Below are positions 54,075 through 61,434 of a stretch of 64,000 nucleotides of DNA, piece by piece. The notes below the pieces were generated by a model. That model ran no database searches. It saw only the letters and a list, made by a program, of their open reading frames with translations, and had not been told where the DNA came from. The DNA is taken from contig JAXLUR010000007.1 of NCBI GenBank assembly GCA_046329435.1, forward strand, positions 248,001-312,000, in the 5' to 3' direction. A program made the position numbers and the translations under genes. This DNA comes from M3007 sp046329435. Its GTDB lineage: Bacteria; Bacteroidota; Bacteroidia; Chitinophagales; Saprospiraceae. Positions within the stretch are counted from its first letter, which is position 1; each line of letters begins with the position of its first letter.

Positions 54075-54809
54075 ATGAAAGAAAAAACTGTGGTCACTCC
54101 GTACAACGACGCCGAAGCCAAAAAAGCCCAGGTGGAGCGCATGTTCGACAATATTGCGCCCAGATATGACCTGCTCAACCGCGTGCTTTCGCTGGGCATC
54201 GACGTGCAATGGCGGAAAAAAGCCCTGAATTACCTGCGTGAACTGGCTCCGCAAAGCCTGCTCGACGTGGCCACCGGCACGGCCGATGTGGCCATCATGG
54301 CTGCCCGCAGGCTGTCGCCCAAACAGGTTGTCGGTATCGACATTGCCAACCAGATGCTCGATATCGGGCGGGAAAAGATCCGGAAAGCCGGATGGCAAGA
54401 GGTGATCAGCCTCGAAACGGGCGACAGCGAAAACCTGCGTTTTGCCGACAACAGCTTCGACGCCGTCACGGTGGCTTTCGGGGTGCGCAATTTTGAAAAC
54501 CTGGAAAAGGGCCTGTCAGAAATGTGCCGTGTGCTGCGGCCGGGCGGCCGGGTGGTCATCCTGGAATTCTCCAAACCGGGTATTTTTCCGATAAAACAGC
54601 TGTACAACAGCTACTTCAAATACGTTTTGCCCCTGATCGGGCGTTTAACCAGCCGCGACGTGCGCGCTTACACCTACCTTTTCGAAAGTGTGCAGGCGTT
54701 CCCCGAAGGCCGGGATTTTCTCAACATTTTATCCAAAACCGGTTATCAAAATCCACAATGCGAACGATTGACGCTCGGAATATGCTCCATTTACACTGCA
54801 ACAAAATAA
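54075..54809 (+). CDS. ubiE: Demethylmenaquinone/ubiquinone C-methyltransferase
   Basis: 244 residues from the ATG at 54075 (MKEKTVVTPYND); the frame is open far upstream with no family sequence. It adds the final methyl group of menaquinone from S-adenosylmethionine. Visible are VERMFDNIAPRYDLLNRVLSLGID (UbiE signature), the SAM motif LLDVATGTADVA, VVGIDIANQMLDIGR and FGVRNFENLEKGLSEMCRVL. In Bacteroidota only menaquinone is likely, so menG would be the better name. It overlaps the start of porT. Confidence 0.93.
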   Translation: MKEKTVVTPYNDAEAKKAQVERMFDNIAPRYDLLNRVLSLGIDVQWRKKALNYLRELAPQSLLDVATGTADVAIMAARRLSPKQVVGIDIANQMLDIGREKIRKAGWQEVISLETGDSENLRFADNSFDAVTVAFGVRNFENLEKGLSEMCRVLRPGGRVVILEFSKPGIFPIKQLYNSYFKYVLPLIGRLTSRDVRAYTYLFESVQAFPEGRDFLNILSKTGYQNPQCERLTLGICSIYTATK

Positions 54810-55528
54810 TCGGGAAGGCCGGTAAAGTGCTGGCGGCCTGCCTGTTGCTGACCTTCGCGGCCGCGCCCAGGGCAAACGCCCAGTTTTCTTCGGGCCAAAA
54901 CCTGAACTACCGCGATTTTCAGAACAAGCCCTATTACTTCGGCATCACACTGGGCTACAACCAGAGTGATTTCCGCATTTTTCACTCCAAAAATTTTATC
55001 GCCAACGACTCGTTCAGCCGTGCAGAATCGGTCACGGGCCCGGGTTTTAACCTTGGCATCGTCTCGAACCTGAAAATCGGCGAATACTTCGATGTGCGTT
55101 TTCTGCCGACCCTCTCGTTTGCCGAGCGCAACATCCGCTACGCACCGCCCGGCGAAAATTCCATCCTGCTGACCCGCCGCATCGAGTCGGTTTTTGTGGA
55201 AATGCCTTTCCACGTGCGCTACAAATCGGCCCCGTTCCACGATTTCCGCCTTTTCGTCATCGGCGGCGTCAAGTATGTTTTCGATGTAGCCAGCGACTCC
55301 CGTACCCGGCAGGCTGCGGGCCTGGTGAAGATCGCGCCGACCGATTTTCAGATCGAATACGGGGCTGGTATCCAGTTCTTTTTTCCGTACTTCATCTTTT
55401 CGCCCGAGTTCAAAATTTCCCAGGGCATCAACAATATCCTGATCTACAACGACCGCCTCGAACAAAGCACGATTCTGGAAAAAGTAATGTCGCGGACGTT
55501 CACTATTTCGCTGCATTTCGAAGGCTGA
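54782..55528 (+). CDS. porT: Type IX secretion system outer-membrane protein PorT
   Basis: 248 residues from the ATG at 54782, with a signal peptide (GKVLAACLLLTFAAAPRANAQ); an in-frame ATG at 54758 is an alternative. The rest is a beta-barrel pattern (NYRDFQNKPYYFGITLGYNQ, FNLGIVSNLKIGEYFDVRFL, FIFSPEFKISQGI) with an aromatic C-terminal end (SRTFTISLHFEG). The conserved gene order ubiE-porT supports the call. PorT is an essential part of T9SS, the system that exports the sorting-domain proteins in this window. Its start lies inside ubiE (28 bases overlap). Confidence 0.85.
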   Translation: MLHLHCNKIIGKAGKVLAACLLLTFAAAPRANAQFSSGQNLNYRDFQNKPYYFGITLGYNQSDFRIFHSKNFIANDSFSRAESVTGPGFNLGIVSNLKIGEYFDVRFLPTLSFAERNIRYAPPGENSILLTRRIESVFVEMPFHVRYKSAPFHDFRLFVIGGVKYVFDVASDSRTRQAAGLVKIAPTDFQIEYGAGIQFFFPYFIFSPEFKISQGINNILIYNDRLEQSTILEKVMSRTFTISLHFEG

Positions 55529-55555
55529 TCCTGCCCGGCGTAGCCTGTTTTTACG

Positions 55556-55597
55556 ACGAATGTTACACAGAACCAGTGTTTTCTGTGTAACATTCGT
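55556..55597 (+). terminator. Perfect 17-bp hairpin between porT and dnaG
   Basis: ACGAATGTTACACAGAA pairs fully with its complement around an 8-base loop (CCAGTGTT). No T-tract follows, so it may be a terminator of porT needing another factor, or a regulatory structure. Confidence 0.5.
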
Positions 55598-55650
55598 GTT
55601 TATGTATGGGTGTGTTATTCCCCTGAAACCCTGCGCCCGGGTGGAATGAC

Positions 55651-55658
55651 TATATTTG
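55651..55658 (+). promoter_or_regulatory. -7 element TATATTTG of dnaG
   Basis: An exact TAnnTTTG match ten bases before the ATG at 55669. No -33 TTG at usual spacing. Confidence 0.5.
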
Positions 55659-55668
55659 CCAGACGACA

Positions 55669-57639
55669 ATGATTACTGCCAAAACCGTTCGGGAAATTCT
55701 CGACACCGTCCGTATCGAAGAGGTGATCGAGGAGTTTGTGAGCCTGCGCCGCCGCGGGGTCAACCTGATCGGGCTGTGCCCCTTTCACCACGAAAAAACA
55801 CCGTCGTTCAACGTCAATCCCGCGCGCAACCTGTTCAAATGTTTCGGTTGCGGTAAAGCCGGCGATGCCATCACTTTCCTGCGCGAGCACGAACAATTCT
55901 CCTACCCCGAAGCCCTGCGCTGGCTGGCCAAAAAGTACAATATCGAGATCGAGGAAGCGGAACTCAGTCCCGAGCAACGCGCCGCCGATCAGCTCGCCGA
56001 ATCGCTCTACATCGTCAATGATTTTGCCCTGAAACATTTTCAGGAGCAGCTTTTCGACACGGATGAAGGCAAATCGGTGGCGCTTTCCTACTTCCGTCAG
56101 CGCGGGTTGCGCGAAGACACGATTCGTGCCTTTGGCCTCGGCTACGCCCCCGACCAGCGCGACCTGCTGCTGCAGCGCGCCCGTGCCACGGGGCATTCCG
56201 TCGAGTTGCTCAAAAAAGTCGGGCTGTGCAGCGCCGACGGCTCCCGCGATTTTTTCCGCGGAAGGGTCATGTTCGCTATCCACAACCTTTCGGGAAAAGT
56301 GGCTGCTTTCGCAGGCCGCACCATGTCGGCCGACAAATCGGTGCCGAAGTACATCAACAGCCCGGAAACCGAGATTTACGTCAAAAACAAAACCCTTTAC
56401 GGCGCATTTCAGGCCAAAAAAGCCATTCGCCAGCTGGACGAGTGTATTCTGGTGGAGGGCTACATGGACGTTATTTCGCTGTACCAGGCCGGTATTGAAA
56501 ATGTGGTGGCCAGCAGCGGCACCTCGCTCACGGAAGGGCAACTCAACCTCATCCGCCGCAACACCAACAACCTCAAGATTTTGTACGACGGCGACCCGGC
56601 CGGCATCAAAGCTGCCCTTCGAGGGCTCGATCTGGCTCTTGAGCAAGACCTCAATGTGCGCATCGTGCTCCTGCCCGATGGTGAAGACCCCGACAGTTAT
56701 GTACAAAAGGTTGGCAGTGAGGCATTTCTGGAATATGTCGCCCGCGAGGCAAAGGATTTTATCCTGTTCAAGACCCAGTTGTTGCTGTCGGAAATCAAGG
56801 GTGATCCAATCAAGAAATCGGGCCTGGTGAAAGACATTGTCGCCAGTATTGCCCGCATTCCCGACCCCATCAAACGAAGCGTCTATCAAAAAGAATGTGC
56901 GAGTTTGCTCGACGTAGCGGAGCCGGCACTGGTCGAAGAGACCAACAAACTCATTACCCAGGGCTTGAAAAAACAGGAAGAGCGCAAAGCCCGGGCTCCC
57001 GAAGCCGCCTCCGACTCTCCCGACGCGCAGCCCAACCCCGAGGTGCCGGTGGAAGATCCTGCATTCACACGGCCCAGGGAACGACCGCTGGCGCGCGGCG
57101 ACGAATTTCAGGAGCGCGACATCATTCGCCTGCTGGTTCAGTTTGGCAACCAGGTGCTGCCGGAAGGCGTCTCGGTAGCGGAGTATATTCTGGCTGATAT
57201 CGAGGATTCTCTGGGCAGTTTTGACAATCCGTTGTACGGAAAGGTCGCTACGGAATGTCATGACCTCCTGTTTCAGGGGCGTACTCCGGATACGGCATTT
57301 TTCCTGCAGCACGACAATCCCGCCGTGCGCGACCTGGCTATTGACCTGATGACCTCGCCCTGGGAGCTGTCGCCCAATTGGGAGGAACGATACAATTACC
57401 CCCTCCAGAACCAAAAGCCGCCGGAGGAGAATTTTGACCTGGATGCGCGCAAAGCGGTCGATATTTTCAAGATCCGAAAACTGGAAAAGATGATCCAGGT
57501 GATGAAAGTACGCATCCAGTCGGCAGAACAGGATAAAGACGATGAATTGTGGACGCGGTACATGAAAATCCTGATGAAACTCAACGAGACACTTGGAGAA
57601 ATCAGCCGGCGAAGCGGCACGGTGGTGCGTCCGAAATAG
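55669..57639 (+). CDS. dnaG: DNA primase
   Basis: 656 residues (MITAKTVREILDTVRIEEVI). It makes RNA primers for replication. The N-terminal CHC2 zinc finger has C37, H40, C58 and C61. The TOPRIM core includes ILVEGYMDVISLYQAG, VASSGTSLTEGQ and LYDGDPAGIKAA. The C-terminal helicase-binding part (from about 450) is variable, with a charged linker (EERKARAPEAASDSPDAQ). The first ATG fits the family. It is preceded by a -7 element and a 17-bp hairpin and followed at once by a transposase remnant. Confidence 0.95.
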   Translation: MITAKTVREILDTVRIEEVIEEFVSLRRRGVNLIGLCPFHHEKTPSFNVNPARNLFKCFGCGKAGDAITFLREHEQFSYPEALRWLAKKYNIEIEEAELSPEQRAADQLAESLYIVNDFALKHFQEQLFDTDEGKSVALSYFRQRGLREDTIRAFGLGYAPDQRDLLLQRARATGHSVELLKKVGLCSADGSRDFFRGRVMFAIHNLSGKVAAFAGRTMSADKSVPKYINSPETEIYVKNKTLYGAFQAKKAIRQLDECILVEGYMDVISLYQAGIENVVASSGTSLTEGQLNLIRRNTNNLKILYDGDPAGIKAALRGLDLALEQDLNVRIVLLPDGEDPDSYVQKVGSEAFLEYVAREAKDFILFKTQLLLSEIKGDPIKKSGLVKDIVASIARIPDPIKRSVYQKECASLLDVAEPALVEETNKLITQGLKKQEERKARAPEAASDSPDAQPNPEVPVEDPAFTRPRERPLARGDEFQERDIIRLLVQFGNQVLPEGVSVAEYILADIEDSLGSFDNPLYGKVATECHDLLFQGRTPDTAFFLQHDNPAVRDLAIDLMTSPWELSPNWEERYNYPLQNQKPPEENFDLDARKAVDIFKIRKLEKMIQVMKVRIQSAEQDKDDELWTRYMKILMKLNETLGEISRRSGTVVRPK

Positions 57640-57664
57640 GTCGGAAGGCACATTATAACGCATC

Positions 57665-57934
57665 CCAACCCAACATCGACGATTAGGTGAAAGTGATAAA
57701 ATGTCACCCAACCACTTCATCAACAAACAGCAATTGTCTTCCCGACTTTTGGCCTGGCAAAAAGGGTATGGCGCATTTTCATGCAGCCTCTCACAAGTTC
57801 CACAGTTAGCGCGGTATATTGAACATCAAGGGCAACACCCTGCCACGAAAAATTTTCAGGAGGAATATTTGAGCATGCTGAATAATGCAGGAGTTCCTTA
57901 CGATCACCGTTATTTGTTCGATTTTTTCGAATAA
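57665..57934 (+). pseudogene. C-terminal remnant of an IS200/RAYT-type (Y1) transposase
   Basis: An open frame encodes MSPNHFINKQQLSSRLLAWQ then KGYGAFSCSLSQVPQLARYI, and it ends YLSMLNNAGVPYDHRYLFDF. Upstream of its ATG at 57701 the same frame already reads RRLGESDK, matching the 'GESS..(W/F)IN' stretch of REP-associated tyrosine transposases. The HUH motif and catalytic region (the first 90-100 residues of the family) are missing. It abuts the 3' end of dnaG and overlaps no other gene. A dead fragment of an old insertion. Confidence 0.7.
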
Positions 57935-57944
57935 CATCCAGCCC

Positions 57945-58871
57945 ATGCAACTCACCATCCTCGGCAACGGCTCCGGCGGCCCGTTTCAGGGCCGGCACTA
58001 TACCGCCCAGGTTTTACAGGTGGACAACCGTATGTTCCTCATCGATTGCGGCGAAGGAACACAGATGCAAATGCATCGTTTTCAGGTGCGTTACGACCGG
58101 CTGGAGCAGATTTTTATCAGCCATTTACACGGCGATCATGTGTTCGGACTGGTGGGACTACTGACGTCGTGGTGCCTGAAAAAACGCACCCTCCCGCTCG
58201 ACATATATGCCCCGCCGGGTATGGAAGAACTGGTGGAAACCAACTTGCGGCTTTGCGGCGTACGGGTGCCGGTCACGTATCCGCTGCATTTCCATACCGT
58301 GGACGCGGGAGCGTTTGCCAAAATTTTTGAAACGCCCGCCGTGGAGGTGTTCAGCGTGCCCTTGCTGCATCGGGGTGTTGCCTGCTGCGGCTGGTTGTTC
58401 AGGGAAAAAGCGCGCCTGCGCAACATTCGCCCCGAAAAAATCACCGAATACGACATTCCCTTTACGCTTTTGCCAGGTATCAAGGCCGGACAAGACCTCG
58501 TACTACCCGGCGGCCAGGTTGTTGCCAACGACGAACTGACCCTGCCGCCCCGCGCGCCTTTGAGCTATGCTTTTTGCAGCGATACGGCGCCTTCCGAGCA
58601 GGTTGCGGAGTGGGTGAGCGGGGTCGATCTGTTGTACCACGAAGCTACATTTCTTACAGAACACACGGCAGAAGCTGATTTTTCAGGTCATTCCACCGCG
58701 GCACAGGCCGCGGGCGTAGCGCAAAGGGCCGGCGTCAAAAAACTGCTCCTGGGGCATTTCTCGGGCCGGTACACCGATACCGCCGGGCATCTGGCCGAAG
58801 CGCGAGCCGTTTTTCCTCCTACGGAAGTAGCGGAAGAAGGCAAATCCTACGCCGTCGGCGCGGCCGACTGA
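57945..58871 (+). CDS. rnz: Ribonuclease Z
   Basis: 308 residues from the ATG at 57945 (MQLTILGNGSGGPFQGRHYT); the open frame reaches back to 57885 but the family begins here. RNase Z cleaves the 3' trailers of pre-tRNAs lacking an encoded CCA. The metallo-beta-lactamase motif is H60, H62, D64 and H65 (SHLHGDH), with later ligands in PLLHRGVACCG, YAFCSDTA (Asp) and GHFSGRY. The DLLYHEATFL segment is family-typical. It is a stand-alone gene. Confidence 0.92.
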   Translation: MQLTILGNGSGGPFQGRHYTAQVLQVDNRMFLIDCGEGTQMQMHRFQVRYDRLEQIFISHLHGDHVFGLVGLLTSWCLKKRTLPLDIYAPPGMEELVETNLRLCGVRVPVTYPLHFHTVDAGAFAKIFETPAVEVFSVPLLHRGVACCGWLFREKARLRNIRPEKITEYDIPFTLLPGIKAGQDLVLPGGQVVANDELTLPPRAPLSYAFCSDTAPSEQVAEWVSGVDLLYHEATFLTEHTAEADFSGHSTAAQAAGVAQRAGVKKLLLGHFSGRYTDTAGHLAEARAVFPPTEVAEEGKSYAVGAAD

Positions 58872-58916
58872 ACTTTTACCACCTGCTTAATTTCCCTGAA
58901 AAAGTATCTTCGCCCG

Positions 58917-59744
58917 ATGCAATCCAAGCGACTTTTAGGGCTTAGCCTTGCGCTCCTGTGCAGTGTTGTGCTGCTGCGCGCCCAGGTATTCATGCGGGCC
59001 TTCGATCCGGCCCCGGCGCTGAGCATGGGCGGCGCCAATGTAGCCTATCCCGACCCCGCGGCCGGCCTCGCCAACGAAGCGGCGCTCGTTTTTCAACCCC
59101 GCTGGGGCCTGTGGCTGGGCTCCGCGCTGCCGTATGCGGTCGAAGGCTGGACGACGGCCTCCTTCCAGGCCTATGCCGGCATCGATGCCAACAGCAGCGC
59201 CGCGATCGATATTGCGCACAACGGCACGTCGGCCTATCAGGAACAACGTTTCCGCTTGCAATATGCCCGCCGGGCAGGCGCCAAATTCGCATTCGGCGGC
59301 AGCGCCGACCTGATGCGCGTATCGGCGCAGGACTACGGCTCCGCCAATGCATTCAGCTTCGGGCTCGCCGTACTGGCTCAGCCGGTCAAAAACCTTTGGC
59401 TGGGTGCGCGCGTACAAAATCCTTTGCAGGTCAAACTGGGCGACGACGTATTGCCTGCCACCTTGCGGGTAGGCGCTGCCTGGCGGAGTTCCGCCACCTT
59501 GCTTTGGTTGCTCGAAGCGGAAAAAGACCTCGAACGCCCCGTGCAGGTGCGGGCCGGGCTGGAATACCGTCCGCTCCACTCGCTGTTTTTAAGGGCAGGC
59601 ATCAGGAGCACGCCCGGACGTATGTCGCTCGGGGCGGGTTTTTTATTAAAAAACGGACTGGCTCTGCATGCTGCGGCCGAATGGCACCCCGTTTTGGGCG
59701 TAACCCCGGCAGCCGGCATCAGCTACACGGCCGCTTCCAGATAA
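58917..59744 (+). CDS. PorV/PorQ-like outer-membrane protein
   Basis: 275 residues with a signal peptide (MQSKRLLGLSLALLCSVVLL). The mature part begins FDPAPALSMGGANVAYPDPA, the start of PorV/PorQ and FadL-like barrels (UPF0164 style), followed by alternating beta strands up to AGISYTAASR. Family members hand T9SS cargo to the surface (PorV) or bind it (PorQ). At 275 residues it is shorter than typical PorV (about 380), so it may be a reduced PorQ-like protein. Confidence in the specific role is moderate. A TATCTTCG -7-like word lies five bases before the ATG. Confidence 0.55.
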   Translation: MQSKRLLGLSLALLCSVVLLRAQVFMRAFDPAPALSMGGANVAYPDPAAGLANEAALVFQPRWGLWLGSALPYAVEGWTTASFQAYAGIDANSSAAIDIAHNGTSAYQEQRFRLQYARRAGAKFAFGGSADLMRVSAQDYGSANAFSFGLAVLAQPVKNLWLGARVQNPLQVKLGDDVLPATLRVGAAWRSSATLLWLLEAEKDLERPVQVRAGLEYRPLHSLFLRAGIRSTPGRMSLGAGFLLKNGLALHAAAEWHPVLGVTPAAGISYTAASR

Positions 59745-59791
59745 CCCTTCTCCACCTTCATCATTATCGGCTTTCAACCTAACTATTTAAT

Positions 59792-60679
59792 ATGCACCAC
59801 ATTACAGTTATCGGCGGTGGAACCATGGGCAATGGCATCGCACACGTTTTTGCACAATACGGATTCAATGTTACGCTGGTCGATGTTGCACAGGCCGCAC
59901 TTGACAAGGCTCAGGCGACCATCAGCAAAAACCTCGACCGGCAGGTCAGTAAAGGAACGCTCAGCGAGGCCGACAAGGCCGCTACGCTCGGCAGACTGAA
60001 TTTCCAGACCGACCTCGCTGCCGGCGTGCAACATGCCGACCTGGTCGTGGAAGCCGCAACAGAGAACGTCACGCTGAAACTCAAGATCTTTGCCGACCTC
60101 GACCAAATGGCCCCGGCAGGTTGCATCCTCGCCACCAATACTTCCAGCATCAGCATTACAAAAATTGCCGCCGCGACGAAGCGACCCGACAAAGTGATCG
60201 GCATGCATTTTATGAACCCTGTGCCGGTGATGAAACTCGTTGAGGTCATCCGTGGCTATGCAAGCTCCGACGAGGTCACTACTCGTATCATGGACTTGTC
60301 GCGGCAACTCGAAAAAGTACCTGTCGAGGTCAACGACTACCCGGGTTTTGTGGCCAACCGCATTCTGATGCCGATGATCAACGAGGCGATCTACACCCTC
60401 TACGAAGGCGTCAGCGGGGTGGAGGAGATCGATACGGTGATGAAACTCGGCATGGCGCACCCGATGGGGCCGCTTCAGTTGGCCGATTTTATCGGCCTGG
60501 ATGTTTGCCTCGCCATCCTGCGCGTGCTGCACGACGGGTTTGGCAATCCGAAATATGCGCCCTGCCCCCTGCTCGTCAATATGGTTACGGCCGGCAAACT
60601 GGGCGCCAAAAGCGGCGAAGGCTTTTATGCCTACACCCCCGGCTCCAAAGAACTGGTGGTGGCGGAACGATTTCGGTAA
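59792..60679 (+). CDS. 3-hydroxybutyryl-CoA dehydrogenase
   Basis: 295 residues, the usual family length. It reduces acetoacetyl-CoA or oxidises 3-hydroxybutyryl-CoA with NAD(H). The NAD-binding motif IGGGTMGNGIAHVF opens the protein. Typical later motifs are ATNTSSISITKIA (Ser-containing substrate loop), GMHFMNPVPVMKLVE (catalytic His) and DYPGFVANRILMPMINEAI (with the Asn of the active site), then MGPLQLADFIGLD. The most likely names are hbd or paaH; the acyl-CoA preference cannot be read. No other fatty-acid genes are adjacent. Confidence 0.9.
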   Translation: MHHITVIGGGTMGNGIAHVFAQYGFNVTLVDVAQAALDKAQATISKNLDRQVSKGTLSEADKAATLGRLNFQTDLAAGVQHADLVVEAATENVTLKLKIFADLDQMAPAGCILATNTSSISITKIAAATKRPDKVIGMHFMNPVPVMKLVEVIRGYASSDEVTTRIMDLSRQLEKVPVEVNDYPGFVANRILMPMINEAIYTLYEGVSGVEEIDTVMKLGMAHPMGPLQLADFIGLDVCLAILRVLHDGFGNPKYAPCPLLVNMVTAGKLGAKSGEGFYAYTPGSKELVVAERFR

Positions 60680-60691
60680 TCGCCCTTTTTC

Positions 60692-60740
60692 GGCAGCAAT
60701 TACACGGCAGGGGCATTGCCCGCGCCGTGTGATTGCTGCC
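60692..60740. promoter_or_regulatory. Inverted repeat just upstream of the Crp/Fnr-type regulator
   Basis: Arms GGCAGCAATTACACGGC (60692-60708) and its near reverse complement (60724-60740, 16 of 17) with a 15-base loop, ending 16 bases before the ATG at 60757. No T-tract on the plus strand. It could be an operator, including for autoregulation. Confidence 0.5.
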
Positions 60741-60756
60741 CAAAATTTCTCCGTTC

Positions 60757-61320
60757 ATGGAACAACTCGAAAGAGCGCTCGACCGGATTTACCCCTTGCC
60801 ACAGCCGGCCAGGGCCGCATTTCTGGCGGCCTGGAAAAATGCAGCGTTCCCCAAAGGGCACCTTTTGCTGCCCGAAGGAAAGGTGTGCCACCACATCTAT
60901 TTCGTCGACCGCGGCCTGGTCCGCATTTTTTACCATAAAGGCAAAAACGAAATCACCGAGTGGCTGACCATGGACGGCCGCTTTTTCTTTTCCATCACAA
61001 GTTTTTTCCAGCGCGCCCCGAGCCGCCTGATTATTCAGCTGCTGGAGCCTTCCGTGATTTTGACCATCCACCACGACACACTGATGCAGCTCTGCCGGGA
61101 GCACCACGAGGTGGAAAGACTGTTCAGACTGATGCTGACAAATTCCCTGCTGCTCTCCCAGGAACGCGTCGATTCTCTCCAGTTTGAAACTGCCCGCCAG
61201 CGTTATCAAAAATTGCTGACCGCTCACCCGGGCATCGTACAACGCGTGCCTTTGGCGTACATCGCTTCCTTTCTGGGCATTACGCAGGAAACCCTCAGCC
61301 GTATTCGCGCGGCGCACTGA
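60757..61320 (+). CDS. Crp/Fnr family transcriptional regulator
   Basis: 187 residues from the ATG at 60757 (MEQLERALDRIYPL). The N-terminal cyclic-nucleotide-binding-like barrel includes FPKGHLLLPEGKVCHHIYFV and GLVRIFYHKGKNEITEWLT. The C-terminal helix-turn-helix is reduced but present (VPLAYIASFLGITQETLSRI). The ligand site lacks the usual Arg of cAMP binding, so the effector is unknown; there is also no Cys cluster for an iron-sulfur centre. An inverted repeat lies directly upstream, suggesting autoregulation. Confidence 0.85.
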   Translation: MEQLERALDRIYPLPQPARAAFLAAWKNAAFPKGHLLLPEGKVCHHIYFVDRGLVRIFYHKGKNEITEWLTMDGRFFFSITSFFQRAPSRLIIQLLEPSVILTIHHDTLMQLCREHHEVERLFRLMLTNSLLLSQERVDSLQFETARQRYQKLLTAHPGIVQRVPLAYIASFLGITQETLSRIRAAH

Positions 61321-61365
61321 CGCATTATTTGACATTTGTCAAAAGCAGAAAACACGTTTGCCTCC

Positions 61366-61373
61366 CACCTTTG
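61366..61373 (+). promoter_or_regulatory. -7-like element CACCTTTG of the GH3 gene
   Basis: The CACCTTTG word, one base off TAnnTTTG, lies 61 bases before the ATG at 61435. The same CTTTG core precedes many genes here. Confidence 0.3.
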
Positions 61374-61434
61374 TCTTCTCTTTGCTGCGCAGCAAAAATT
61401 TGTTCCAGTTCAACGTTTCAACTGTTTGAAAACG

